From contig CAZYFS010000003.1 in the NCBI GenBank assembly GCA_964647465.1, positions 1 through 43,763 on the forward strand: 43,763 nucleotides of DNA, read 5' to 3'. Of the stretch, positions 35,187-43,217 are shown piece by piece (position 1 is the stretch's first letter; the number at the start of each line of letters is the position of its first letter). The position numbers and the translations under genes are program-made. The notes under the pieces are model-generated. The model had not been told where the DNA came from, did not search any database, and saw only the letters and a list, made by a program, of their open reading frames with translations. Source of the DNA: CAZYFS01 sp964647465 (GTDB lineage: Bacteria; Patescibacteriota; Minisyncoccia; Minisyncoccales; UBA1441).

Positions 35187-36947
35187 TTAACTTTCTCTTT
35201 TGCCGTGAAGCAACATGTCAACTGCATGCTTCATTGATCCTGCTTTTATTATTTCTCCAGAGTTAACGAAAAATATTTTATCCGCATTTTCAATGGTATT
35301 GAGGCGATGAGCAATAATTATCAGGGTTGTCTTCTTTGGAAGTTTTTTTAAAATATCTTCAAGAAGTTTCTCGGTAACGGTGTCTATGTTTGCTGTGGCT
35401 TCATCGAGAATAATAAGTTCGGGGCGACGAAGGACTGCTCGAATGAAAGCAATTAACTGTTTCTGTCCAAGACTTAATTTATTGCCGGTAGCCGTAACTT
35501 CCATATCGAGTCCCCCCTCAAAGCGCTTAAGCAATGTTTTAAGTCCGTGCTCCTCTATGACCTTGCTGAGCTCTTTATTTGTGAACTTGGAATATTCCTC
35601 ATTGCCGTAAACTATATTATCTCGCACGGTGCCGGTAAAGAGAAATGGTTCTTGAAGAATGAATCCGATTTTCTTTGTACGCTCATCGTCATTATATGAA
35701 CAGATATCTTTACCATCTAATAATACTGTGCCTTGAATTGGATCATACAGACGGGATATCAAGAAAGCTGTAGTAGTTTTGCCTCCTCCTGTTGGGCCAA
35801 CAAGCGCATAGGTCTTACCACGATCAAATGAGAAATTCACAGAATGCAATACCTCTTTTCCTCCAGGGTAAGAAAACGAAACTTTTTTAAATTCCATAAC
35901 ATGCGAGGAAGGGTTCGTCTTTACAGAAGGTATTTTTATAAGATCTGAATTAAGCAAAAGAATGGCATGAATACGATCCCAACTTGCGAAAGCAGTTTGA
36001 AAATTAGACCAGATTGCGGCCATTTTTCTCAAAGGGTTGTAGATTTTACTGATATAAGCAAGAAAGCTAATAAGAAGTCCAAGCGTAAAATTGCCACTAG
36101 CTATGAACGTAAGACCAAAGGCAATCACCAAAAGTTGAGCTATTCCTGAAGCAAAACCATATGTTGGAGCGAGAGTGTTATTGGCAATACCTGCACTGAT
36201 TGCAGATTTATAATTTATGTTATTTACTTCCCTAAACTTTTTTCGGAAGTAATCTCTGCGATTGAAAGCGACAACCACTTTAAAATTATCAATGCTTTCA
36301 GAGATTTCACCACTCATATTACCGAGGTTCTTTTGATTAATGGCATTTTTCTGCCTAATCCATGGTGATAGTATTTTGGTAAAGATAAGTAAAAATACAG
36401 CCGGAGCTAGAGCAATAAGCCCGATTTCCCAATTAATCATAAGTACAAATATTGCACCACCAATTATGGTTATGATATTCGCCACAAATTGCACAAGACT
36501 CTGAGAGAAAAACTGATTTAGTTTATCCGTATCATTATTGATACGTGAAATAAGATCGCCCGCCTTATTCTGGTTAAAGAAAGCTGTCGGTAAATTCGCC
36601 AGTTTATTAAATACCATATTTCGCAGACCAAAGAGAACATTTTGACCAACTCGACCCATCAGAAGTGTCTGTAGATAGTTTGAGATAACTGATCCAATAT
36701 AAATAGCCAGAATGATAGCTCCATAAACCAATACTCCATGAAATTGACCTTTCTGAATATAATTATCGACTGTATACCCAATAAGAATTGGTGCCAGAAG
36801 ATTAAGTCCGGATGTAATAAAGGCGGAAATTGTTGCAAGAATAATCTGACTTCTTTGTTCCCTAAGGAATGGAAAGAATTTTTTAACGGAAACCCAAAGA
36901 CTCTTTTCGCTTTCGTGTACTCCGTTATTTAAATCGTAATTATTCAT
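35187..36947 (-). CDS. ABC exporter half-transporter, catalytically standard NBD
   Basis: About 586 residues from MNNYDLNNGVHESEK at 36947, overlapping its partner by eight bases; the open frame reaches 36992. Six membrane helices (residues about 35-310), then an ATPase domain with Walker A GPTGGGKTT, signature LSLGQKQ and Walker B LIILDEATAN, where the catalytic Glu is intact. Type IV (B-subfamily-like) exporter. It forms a likely heterodimer with the next gene, whose catalytic Glu is replaced. Substrate unknown: drug, lipid or peptide. Confidence 0.92.
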   Translation of the reverse strand: MNNYDLNNGVHESEKSLWVSVKKFFPFLREQRSQIILATISAFITSGLNLLAPILIGYTVDNYIQKGQFHGVLVYGAIILAIYIGSVISNYLQTLLMGRVGQNVLFGLRNMVFNKLANLPTAFFNQNKAGDLISRINNDTDKLNQFFSQSLVQFVANIITIIGGAIFVLMINWEIGLIALAPAVFLLIFTKILSPWIRQKNAINQKNLGNMSGEISESIDNFKVVVAFNRRDYFRKKFREVNNINYKSAISAGIANNTLAPTYGFASGIAQLLVIAFGLTFIASGNFTLGLLISFLAYISKIYNPLRKMAAIWSNFQTAFASWDRIHAILLLNSDLIKIPSVKTNPSSHVMEFKKVSFSYPGGKEVLHSVNFSFDRGKTYALVGPTGGGKTTTAFLISRLYDPIQGTVLLDGKDICSYNDDERTKKIGFILQEPFLFTGTVRDNIVYGNEEYSKFTNKELSKVIEEHGLKTLLKRFEGGLDMEVTATGNKLSLGQKQLIAFIRAVLRRPELIILDEATANIDTVTEKLLEDILKKLPKKTTLIIIAHRLNTIENADKIFFVNSGEIIKAGSMKHAVDMLLHGKRES

Positions 36948-38673
36948 AGTGATTAGTACTTTTTTGCGAATCATAAATCTGTGCATATTCAAGGGAGGTA
37001 GCTAAGAGTTTTTCGTGTGTACCAGACGCAACCACTTCACCCTCCATGAGAAGGATAATCTTGTCATAGTGTTTGATGGAAGAAATCTTTTGTGTAACAG
37101 AAACTAAAGTTAAATTGGGATAATCTTCTGCAAGATTAGAAAGTATTTTTCTTTCTGTTTTATTATCTACTCTGGCAGTAAAGTCATCGAGGAGTAGGAT
37201 TTTAGGATTAAGCACCAAAGCCCTAGCAAGCATTATGCGTTGTTTTTGTCCTCCAGAGAGACTTGATCCTCGTTCTGAAATAACAGTATTAAGACCTTCT
37301 GGAAGTGTGTTAATAAAATCAGAAAGTTCAGCGGTTTTAATAGCTTTTTCAAGGTTATTTCTGCTCACTACTCCGCCGAATGCTATGTTTTCTTTGAGCG
37401 TCAGATTAAAAATGATACTATCCTGAAATACAAAACCAATCTGCATATGAAGAGTAGGAGCATAGTATTTAATGATGGGTTTATTGTCGATGAGAATCTT
37501 GCCCGAAGTCGGCGATATAAGTCGAGTGAGTAAATGAAGAATTTGAGTTTTACCCGCTGCTGTAGGTCCAATGATTGCAGTTTTTGTACGAGGTTGTATC
37601 TCAAACGAAACATCTTTAAGGGCATTTTTTTGTCCATATTTTACTCCAACATTTTGAAATTCAATAAGTCCACGTATATCAGCTTTAATCTCCCCTACTT
37701 CCTTATCTTCCTCGGCATCAAGCACTTCTTTTATGCGATCATAAGATGCTTGAGCTCTGGAGATCATGCTCGACATCATCCCGATCATGAGTATTGGAAA
37801 AATGAGTAAAACCACGTAACTATTAAAAGCGGCAAAGTCGCCTAGACTCATACTTCCCGTTATTACAAAGTGTCCACCAAGAACAAGGATAACTAGCATG
37901 CCGAGATTCGCCACGAAACCAATGATTGGAATCAAGGCCGCAAACATATTGAGTATTTTGAGTCCGACATTTCTTGCTTCGGAATTCGCCTGAGTAAATT
38001 TATCAGTTTCAGGAGCTTGTGAATTGAGTACTCTGATAAGAGATGCTCCAAGCACGCTTTCATTAATAACTTTATTAAGCCAATCTATAACTTCTCGGCT
38101 TCTTGTCATTAAAACCTTTACTCTCTTAAATATAAAAAAGAAGAAAACTGCAATAATTGGAATAATACATAAAACAGCGAGAGCAAGCTTCCAATTAATA
38201 GTAAGAAGAAAAACGGCAGCACCAACAACTACAACAACGGCGGAGATCAGAGAAGCAATAGCTTGGCCAACGAACATTTTAATAGAATCAATATCCGAGG
38301 TTAGATTAGTAAGAAGTCGGGCTGGTGTAATTCGCTCTACAAACTCATAGCTCTGCTTTGATATTTTTTCTGCAATAGCATTCCGAAGATTCTTGGCTAC
38401 TCGTTCAGAAGCAATAGTCTTCATAATGCTCTGCAAATAAGTTAAAACAAATACTCCCAAAATAATCACACCAAATTCAAGCATCAGAGTCCTCATTACA
38501 AACGAGTGATTGATGTAGGCGTCGATACTACGCGAAATGATCTTAGGAACGATAAGTCCTAATCCGCTTACGCTTATAGAAAGGATGGAGAGAAAAGTAA
38601 TTTGCCAAACATATAGCTTGAGAAGACCAAAAATGCTTGATGTTTTTTTCTTTTGATTAGTATCTTTTTTCAT
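36940..38673 (-). CDS. ABC exporter half-transporter with degenerate NBD
   Basis: 577 residues. Six membrane helices in the first 320 residues, then Walker A GPTAAGKTQ, signature LSGGQKQRIM and Walker B ILLLDDFTA, in which Asp stands where the catalytic Glu is expected. Heterodimeric exporters of the BmrC/BmrD or TM287/288 kind combine one normal and one such degenerate site. It starts one base after a MarR-like remnant (TAA then ATG) and overlaps the second half-transporter by eight bases. Confidence 0.92.
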   Translation of the reverse strand: MKKDTNQKKKTSSIFGLLKLYVWQITFLSILSISVSGLGLIVPKIISRSIDAYINHSFVMRTLMLEFGVIILGVFVLTYLQSIMKTIASERVAKNLRNAIAEKISKQSYEFVERITPARLLTNLTSDIDSIKMFVGQAIASLISAVVVVVGAAVFLLTINWKLALAVLCIIPIIAVFFFFIFKRVKVLMTRSREVIDWLNKVINESVLGASLIRVLNSQAPETDKFTQANSEARNVGLKILNMFAALIPIIGFVANLGMLVILVLGGHFVITGSMSLGDFAAFNSYVVLLIFPILMIGMMSSMISRAQASYDRIKEVLDAEEDKEVGEIKADIRGLIEFQNVGVKYGQKNALKDVSFEIQPRTKTAIIGPTAAGKTQILHLLTRLISPTSGKILIDNKPIIKYYAPTLHMQIGFVFQDSIIFNLTLKENIAFGGVVSRNNLEKAIKTAELSDFINTLPEGLNTVISERGSSLSGGQKQRIMLARALVLNPKILLLDDFTARVDNKTERKILSNLAEDYPNLTLVSVTQKISSIKHYDKIILLMEGEVVASGTHEKLLATSLEYAQIYDSQKSTNHYE

Positions 38674-38865
38674 TTATTCTTTTGATTTGTCTAAAAAATT
38701 AGGCAAGATTTTCTTGTGTAATAGTGTGTATGTCTTAAGCTCACTATCGGTTAAGACGTTAAATAATTTAGCCATTTTATCTATACGTTTTCCCTCATAG
38801 TCATAATTTGTTTTTTGCCTTTTGGTGCAAGTTTCAATAGTAACTTGGCTGACCAATAAACTCAA
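38674..38865 (-). pseudogene. C-terminal remnant of a MarR-family regulator
   Basis: 63 codons. The last 30 or so, around RIDKMAKLFNVLTDSELKTY, match the end of MarR-type repressors (final dimerisation helix), which commonly precede ABC exporter pairs. The winged-helix DNA-binding part is missing; the first 20 codons look unrelated and merge toward the terminator and repeat copy c. It touches the ABC start directly, so it once formed part of that operon. A short functional protein is possible but unlikely. Confidence 0.55.
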
Positions 38866-38867
38866 CC

Positions 38868-38895
38868 AAAAGACCCTCGGAAACCAAGGGTCTTT
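38868..38895. terminator. Intrinsic terminator beside repeat copy c
   Basis: AAAGACCCT (38868-38876) pairs with AGGGTCTTT (38887-38895), nine perfect pairs with a ten-base loop. On the plus strand GTTTTCTTTT follows. The 3' half is shared with 34284-34301. Confidence 0.6.
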
Positions 38896-38904
38896 GTTTT
38901 CTTT

Positions 38905-39077
38905 TACCTGGCTAGAATTCGAACGCTCTTCGAGCTAGCTCAACTTGGTTGGGCATCGTGGATAATGTTAGAACTATATTCCAGCAGTCAAATGAGTATA
39001 TTTACATCCCAGATTTAAATCCACAAGCCCGATGATAGATTATCGCATTTTATCCTCCCCTACTACTCACTATTTCC
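38905..39077 (+). repeat. Accessory-region repeat, full copy c
   Basis: Aligns over its length with copy a. The plus frame reads NSNALRASSTWLGIVDNV, then RTIFQQSNEYIYIPDL, then a stop near 39032, followed by the common 3' part ending CTACTCACTATTTC. A TAG precedes NSN. Between GTG and TTA (20 codons) it differs from copy a at 13 bases, nine of them at third codon positions. Confidence 0.7.
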
Positions 39078-39153
39078 AAGATCTAAAAAATAAAGTCGAC
39101 TTCATTTTTTCCTTTTCCCTCTTAATGGGTTTTGGCATGTCCAAATTAGTTGG

Positions 39154-39465
39154 TTAATTATTTTCTTTTGACTTTTCAATCTTCGGGCTCACAGCGTAAT
39201 AAATAAACGCTACCATGCCCCAAGTCATTCCATAGAAAATTGGCCAGATTACTTTCTTTTTTCCCTTGTGTTTTGCCATTGCCCCCGAGCATAATCCTAC
39301 AACAATTGCCACGATAACGAAAAAGACGTAAAAATAAAGGGAATATAATCGGCGAAAAGAAGTTAGCGAGAAGAAAAACAATAAAATAAGCCCAAAGATA
39401 AGAGCCGTTAAAGTGATTGCCTTCCAAAGACTTGTTAGTATTGTTATCGTCTTGTTATCCATCAT
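39154..39465 (-). CDS. Small membrane protein, three helices
   Basis: 103 residues. Hydrophobic helices at about residues 15-33, 42-62 and 77-93, with a basic loop HKGKKK between the second and third. No family recognised. It is the first of several small membrane genes on the minus strand separated by repeat-bearing spacers. No strong Shine-Dalgarno sequence is seen. Confidence 0.6.
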   Translation of the reverse strand: MMDNKTITILTSLWKAITLTALIFGLILLFFFSLTSFRRLYSLYFYVFFVIVAIVVGLCSGAMAKHKGKKKVIWPIFYGMTWGMVAFIYYAVSPKIEKSKENN

Positions 39466-39586
39466 TAGTTAGTTAATTGTTTTCTTCATTGTTTCTCAGT
39501 ACTATCTTCGGTGCTATTTCATTGTTTTGCTCTGAGCAAATTCTATTACTTGTTCAACTAGTTTTTCGCAGTTTAATTATATCTGG

Positions 39587-39616
39587 CTTACCCTGCCCTG
39601 CTACTCACTATTTCTC
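39587..39616 (+). repeat. Accessory-region repeat, 3' block only
   Basis: The stretch TACCCTGCCCTGCTACTCAC and TATTTCTCTAAA matches the 3' end of copies a, c and f. It overlaps the last codons of the minus-strand gene 39588-39938. Confidence 0.6.
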
Positions 39617-39938
39617 TAAATTTAGCATTCGTTTTTTCAATTACTTCCATCTTGGTTATTGCAAGAAATCCCACTAAGAGCGTAAGGGGAATAAGTAAAA
39701 TGAACACGACAGAGAACTCTCTACTAGAAATCATGTCGCAGAACTGATTTGTGCTAGAGGATATATTGCAAACATTAGGGCTTGATTGAAAAATACTAAT
39801 CAAAATTAGAAAAACGAAAAATGCCCAACATATTTTTTTAAACTTTCTTGTCACGATTATAGTAGCCGACGGTATGGATATTTTCATCTTAAGAGGCTTT
39901 GGCTGGATTAAAGAGTCTTGTTTATTTAAGGGTCCCAT
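39588..39938 (-). CDS. Small membrane protein with repeat-derived C-terminus
   Basis: 116 residues with two membrane helices (about residues 35-52 and 75-93) and a Cys pair in the loop between (NVCNISSSTNQFC). The final residues REIVSSRAG are encoded by the repeat block 39587-39616. The same block would encode EIVSSRVG at copy a and EIVNSEVG at copy f, each followed by TAA, so the tail looks imposed by repeat insertion rather than ancestral. No family recognised. Confidence 0.55.
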   Translation of the reverse strand: MGPLNKQDSLIQPKPLKMKISIPSATIIVTRKFKKICWAFFVFLILISIFQSSPNVCNISSSTNQFCDMISSREFSVVFILLIPLTLLVGFLAITKMEVIEKTNAKFREIVSSRAG

Positions 39939-40032
39939 AAAATTTATTAAATTAATTCCTTTAATTTCTTGTTTTATAAATTTACCCTACTTACTTTTAG
40001 GATAATCCTATTTTTGAGAAATTCAAGAGAAA

Positions 40033-40057
40033 TAAAAAACCCAGCTTATTACTGGGT
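40033..40057 (-). terminator. Intrinsic terminator
   Basis: On the minus strand ACCCAG (40057-40052) and CTGGGT (40044-40039) form a six-pair stem with a seven-base loop, followed by TTTTT. It ends transcripts from the 158-residue gene and lies inside the 32-base repeat shared with 30945-30976. Confidence 0.65.
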
Positions 40058-40080
40058 CTCTCGGTCGCAAGAATTGCGCA

Positions 40081-40154
40081 CAAGCCTGCTCCCTGCATTG
40101 GACTCGAACACTCCTCGTGCTAGCTTGGTTTAGTTGGCTATCTCGAGCTAGAAC
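40081..40154 (+). repeat. Accessory-region repeat, 5' block copy b
   Basis: The plus frame reads ALDSNTPRASLV, then TAG where other copies have TGG (Trp), then LAI. No indel relative to copy a over 24 bases around that point, so a single G-to-A change created the stop. An 11-base imperfect inverted repeat (CTCGTGCTAGC with GCTATCTCGAG) lies within. The remainder of 39939-40356 shows no gene. Confidence 0.6.
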
Positions 40155-40356
40155 CGATAAGAAAGCAAGCCCTACAAGGTTTTTCTAGCTTATTTTTAGT
40201 ATAGTGTAGCGACGGGTCTCGAGCAAGCTAAAAAGTGACAAAAGCGACACGGGATTAGAAGCAAAAACTACAGTTGAATGTTATCCTTTTGTGTAAATGA
40301 TTTTCTTTCTTTAATGCGACTATGTTCTTGCGCTTTCTCTTGTTAGTTATTTCGAG

Positions 40357-40833
40357 CTATTTTATTACTCCTTTATCTTTATTTTTCTTAAAACAGTTTT
40401 TGCGTTTTTTCAAGTATAAATACAACCAATAAGTAACTAATACTACAAGAAACAGTGGCAATATATAAATAATAAATATACCAACATTGAGCATTCGACT
40501 CAGGACATCCCATCCAGTCCCTGTAACTTTAGCAGACTGAATATACAATACTATCGCTATTATGATAATAATTGGCACTGTAAGAATAGAGATTAAACGC
40601 ACTATTATGCTGTCGTTCTTCTTCTCTTTGCCAATCTTAATAAAATAAAAACCAAGCAAAAAAAATAACGATAATATTAATATTGAAAGCCAAAATTCAG
40701 GCCGAAAAAATTTCAGAAATGTTAGATAAGACTGTCTAGATAATAAACTATAAAACTTATAGCCCGACCAAATGGCACCTTCTATTATTAAACTCCACCC
40801 AATAAATTTATAAAAATTATATTTTCCCCCCAT
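40357..40833 (-). CDS. Membrane protein, four helices, unknown
   Basis: 158 residues. Helices at about residues 10-28, 45-66, 80-103 and 113-138; the C-terminus is very basic (KKRKNCFKKNKDK), likely cytoplasmic. No family recognised. It is flanked by repeat copies b and f and followed by the terminator near 40045. Confidence 0.65.
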   Translation of the reverse strand: MGGKYNFYKFIGWSLIIEGAIWSGYKFYSLLSRQSYLTFLKFFRPEFWLSILILSLFFLLGFYFIKIGKEKKNDSIIVRLISILTVPIIIIIAIVLYIQSAKVTGTGWDVLSRMLNVGIFIIYILPLFLVVLVTYWLYLYLKKRKNCFKKNKDKGVIK

Positions 40834-40861
40834 AAGAATTTTTCCTATTAAATATTTTTTA

Positions 40862-40972
40862 ACAACGTTAGAACTAAAATTCAGCAGTTAGATGACCATA
40901 TTTGCATTCCGAATTTAGCTCCACAAACCTAATTTAACATTTTTTACCCTACCTCGCTATTCACTATTTCTA
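40862..40972 (+). repeat. Accessory-region repeat, partial copy f
   Basis: The plus frame reads NVRTKIQQLDDHICIPNLAPQT then stop, matching copies a and c, and is followed by the common block TTTTTTACCCTACC to CACTATTTCT. The 5' block is missing; it directly precedes copy a, forming a near-tandem pair. Confidence 0.65.
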
Positions 40973-40984
40973 ATTCATAAAGTG

Positions 40985-41165
40985 GTGATTGGTCTCCCCG
41001 CATTGGATTCGAATGTTCCTCGAGCTAACTCAATTTGGTTGTCCATCGTAGATAACGTTAGAACCAAAATTCAGCAGTCAGATGAACATATTTATATTCC
41101 GGATTTGACCTCACGAGTCTAATTTAACACTTTTTACCCCACCCTGCTACTCACTATTTCTTTCT
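40985..41165 (+). repeat. Accessory-region repeat, full copy a
   Basis: The longest copy. The plus frame reads GLPALDSNVPRANSIWLSIV, then DNVRTKIQQSDEHIYIPDL, and stops at 41121-41123. It is followed by the common 3' part ending CTGCTACTCACTATTTCT. No ATG or ribosome site starts this frame. Confidence 0.7.
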
Positions 41166-41214
41166 CTAAACTCCAAAAAGCGCCTTTTGAATAATTGATT
41201 ATTGAAAAATAATC

Positions 41215-41424
41215 TTATTTAGAGAATTTATCTAGTTTAAAGTGAACTTGATACAAGAATACTTCTACATTATTCAATACTTTAAGTGCAAAGTCGAGCT
41301 TACGGTCATACTCTCCCGCTATAATTACTCCCTTAACATTGTCGCCTTTATTCTCCTGTATCCAACCCATATGCCGAGCAAGCTGCCCAACAGTGTCATC
41401 ACTTGTTTGATTCTTTTTAAGCTC
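41215..41424 (-). pseudogene. C-terminal fragment of a NucS/DUF91-type endonuclease
   Basis: A minus-strand frame of 69 codons without a start begins ELKKNQTSDDTVGQLARHMG and continues GVIIAGEYDRKLDFALKVL to a stop at 41215-41217. ELK...VGQ.RyMGW...vrGiIIA is the C-terminal nuclease signature of NucS, in which ELK holds the catalytic Glu and Lys of the ExK motif. All upstream sequence (N-terminal domain and first catalytic Asp) is missing and is replaced by repeat copy e. Copy a lies just beyond the stop. Confidence 0.65.
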
Positions 41425-41474
41425 CGGGACTAGGACTCAAACACTCCTCGGCACTAGCACAAATTGATTCCCCT
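41421..41474 (+). repeat. Accessory-region repeat, partial copy e
   Basis: GGGACTAGGACTCAAACACTC aligns with the 5' block of copies a and b; the plus frame reads DSNTPR and then slips frame. It abuts the 5' break of the nuclease fragment. The stretch 41475-41620 is AT-rich with nothing else supportable. Confidence 0.5.
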
Positions 41475-41620
41475 TGTTGAACATATTTTTTGAAGCTATA
41501 AAATTGAGGGAAACAAGGGAAGAATCAAAGAGACTTGGGTTTCTCAATCAATCTTAATCTTTTTTGAAAATTTTATTTTATTAAATAATCCCTTAAGCTA
41601 AAATAGATTATCGAGATTAT

Positions 41621-42421
41621 TTATGAGCTCTTTAGTCTTTTTCGCTGCGATTTTAATTCTTTTTCTAAAACAAGCCAACTTTGTTTTGGCAATAACGGCG
41701 TTTTGAAACTTTTAGCAATTCTGAAATTGTGCTCCATGAACGTCTTCTTAACTTCTTCTATGTTTAGTCCTAATTCTTTAATAATCATATTGATTATATC
41801 TACAATTCCCGAAGACAATTCACTACAGAACGAAGGATCAAATCTAGGAAATTCTTTGAGTATTTCGGCGTCATTTACATCACCTATGCCCGAATAATTA
41901 TTGGGACCATTGGTATCCAAAAAGCAAACTTCGAGATATATCGTTAGAGCCTGCTTGAGCTTCATTTTTCCTCTTAAATGTTCAGCCATCTCTAATCTAT
42001 TGTTTCTATAAAGACCCCATTGTTTATTTTGGGCGTATTCGATAAGGCGTTTATTAAAAATACTCCACCTAACATCATCATCTGATGGCTCCTTGCCAAA
42101 TTTCTTTTTAAGCTTACTTTTATGTTTTTCGTGTTCTTGTTTTTCGCTTGCGAAAGTATCATGTGCGCCCGAAACTATCGTCCATTCTCTATCTATTTTA
42201 TTCGCATCTTCTTTAGTCACCACTACCTTGATATTTTGAATACTTGTTCGCACGTACATAAAGTTACTACAATGCTGACACTTTGTTTTGGCACCCGGCA
42301 CTTTTTTAAGTTCTTTATGACAATATGGACATTCCGCTTTTCTGTAATCTTTAGCCTCATTAGTTGTTAATCGATTAGCTACAGAAAAGGTTTTCTTCAA
42401 AAAATTTAAAATTTCTGACAT
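41621..42421 (-). CDS. Zinc-ribbon protein of unknown function
   Basis: 266 residues. Two CxxC pairs near residues 31-51 (CPYCHKELKK, then CQHCSNFMY) form a zinc ribbon. A long charged helical region follows (residues 70-160, with EKQEHEKHKSKLKKKFGKEP), then a segment with LRGKMKLKQALTIYLEVCFLD and a helical C-terminus rich in Lys. Soluble; could bind nucleic acid or act as a scaffold, but no family is recognised with confidence. It is the largest gene at the distal end of the accessory block. Confidence 0.75.
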   Translation of the reverse strand: MSEILNFLKKTFSVANRLTTNEAKDYRKAECPYCHKELKKVPGAKTKCQHCSNFMYVRTSIQNIKVVVTKEDANKIDREWTIVSGAHDTFASEKQEHEKHKSKLKKKFGKEPSDDDVRWSIFNKRLIEYAQNKQWGLYRNNRLEMAEHLRGKMKLKQALTIYLEVCFLDTNGPNNYSGIGDVNDAEILKEFPRFDPSFCSELSSGIVDIINMIIKELGLNIEEVKKTFMEHNFRIAKSFKTPLLPKQSWLVLEKELKSQRKRLKSS

Positions 42422-42453
42422 TCTTTTTTAATTGGCCTCTTTAAAGCTAATTT

Positions 42454-42666
42454 TCATCTTTCTTTTTTCTCATTTCCAATAATCCCCATAGCTTTCCAAA
42501 ACCCTATAACTATAAAAATAGCCCCTGCAAGCAATACAATTTCGTCGATGCCACTGATGTTAAGACAGCGGTAGTCATTACAGGTAAAGACGAAAACCCC
42601 GACAAATAATCCTACACCCAGTAATAAAATAAAGTGTTCTTTGATTGTTTTAAAAATTTCTTTCAT
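42454..42666 (-). CDS. Small membrane protein, two helices
   Basis: 70 residues from MKEIFKTIKEHFILL at 42666. An open frame to 42750 is read through the neighbouring gene and gives an unlikely N-terminus. Helices at about residues 11-28 and 40-59, with two Cys in the loop (TCNDYRC). No family recognised. It begins 11 bases after the stop of the 171-residue gene and probably shares its transcript. Confidence 0.6.
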   Translation of the reverse strand: MKEIFKTIKEHFILLLGVGLFVGVFVFTCNDYRCLNISGIDEIVLLAGAIFIVIGFWKAMGIIGNEKKER

Positions 42667-42677
42667 AAGTTTTTTTT

Positions 42678-43193
42678 CTATAAATATAGCCAAAGCAGAT
42701 AACCAGCTATAATTTGAAGGAAGATGACGCCAACCCCCCATCGAGCCCATTTTTTCTGAACTTGTTGAAAGTGATTAGTGCTTTCCCATCGCTTGTTTTG
42801 CCACGCCCATTCATTGCCTTGGTTGCCCAATACAAACGGCATCACCGTGCCAATAAATGGAAGCAAACAAAGCCAAGCTATGTTAGTCTTATTAGACAAT
42901 CCCCAATAAAAAGACAGAAGGAAGGCTCCCCAATTCCATCCTTCAAGTTCAGCTGGAAGAACCGATTCTTTTCCTTGCCCAGATGTATTTTTCGTATCTT
43001 TGTTCAAGAAGTTTTTCATTTCATTCTTTATCCTATCTACGGCATAATCTATTTGCCAATTTTCTTTCAAATAATTTCCATTCCTTACCTTATCCTCTAT
43101 GATTCTTCGCAATTCTTTATCTGCAACAAATGTTCTTTTTCGAAACACCGCCTTAACATCCTTGATTATTTCATTTTCAATTTCTTTTCTCAT
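42678..43193 (-). CDS. DUF2628-like membrane protein
   Basis: 171 residues. A soluble charged N-terminus (about 80 residues, predicted helical) precedes LPAELEGWNWGAFLLSFYWG, a strong helix, then two more helices with VLGNQGNEWAWQNKRW between. The W-NWgAF-l.p..Wg and G..GNewAW.nk.W patterns resemble proteins annotated as DUF2628 or zinc-ribbon-associated membrane proteins; function unknown. It ends before the two-helix membrane gene and follows the partial coiled-coil gene by 24 bases. Confidence 0.7.
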   Translation of the reverse strand: MRKEIENEIIKDVKAVFRKRTFVADKELRRIIEDKVRNGNYLKENWQIDYAVDRIKNEMKNFLNKDTKNTSGQGKESVLPAELEGWNWGAFLLSFYWGLSNKTNIAWLCLLPFIGTVMPFVLGNQGNEWAWQNKRWESTNHFQQVQKKWARWGVGVIFLQIIAGYLLWLYL

Positions 43194-43217
43194 AAATTTA
43201 TTTTGTCTTTCATGGGT

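Noticed and set aside
40985..41060. tRNA genes in the repeat copies (T-loop-like GGATTCGAAT, GGACTCGAAC on plus)
   Set aside because: The T-stem does not pair, and no D arm, anticodon arm or matching acceptor stem can be assembled in any copy.
41242..41433. 63-codon plus-strand ORF
   Set aside because: It is the antisense shadow of the NucS-like fragment, which has clear family motifs on the minus strand.
34311..41474. Integron attC sites between accessory genes
   Set aside because: Spacing and one-orientation genes look cassette-like, and AAC/GTT inverted cores occur in some copies, but RYYYAAC and GTTRRRY pairs are not consistently present and no integron integrase is nearby.
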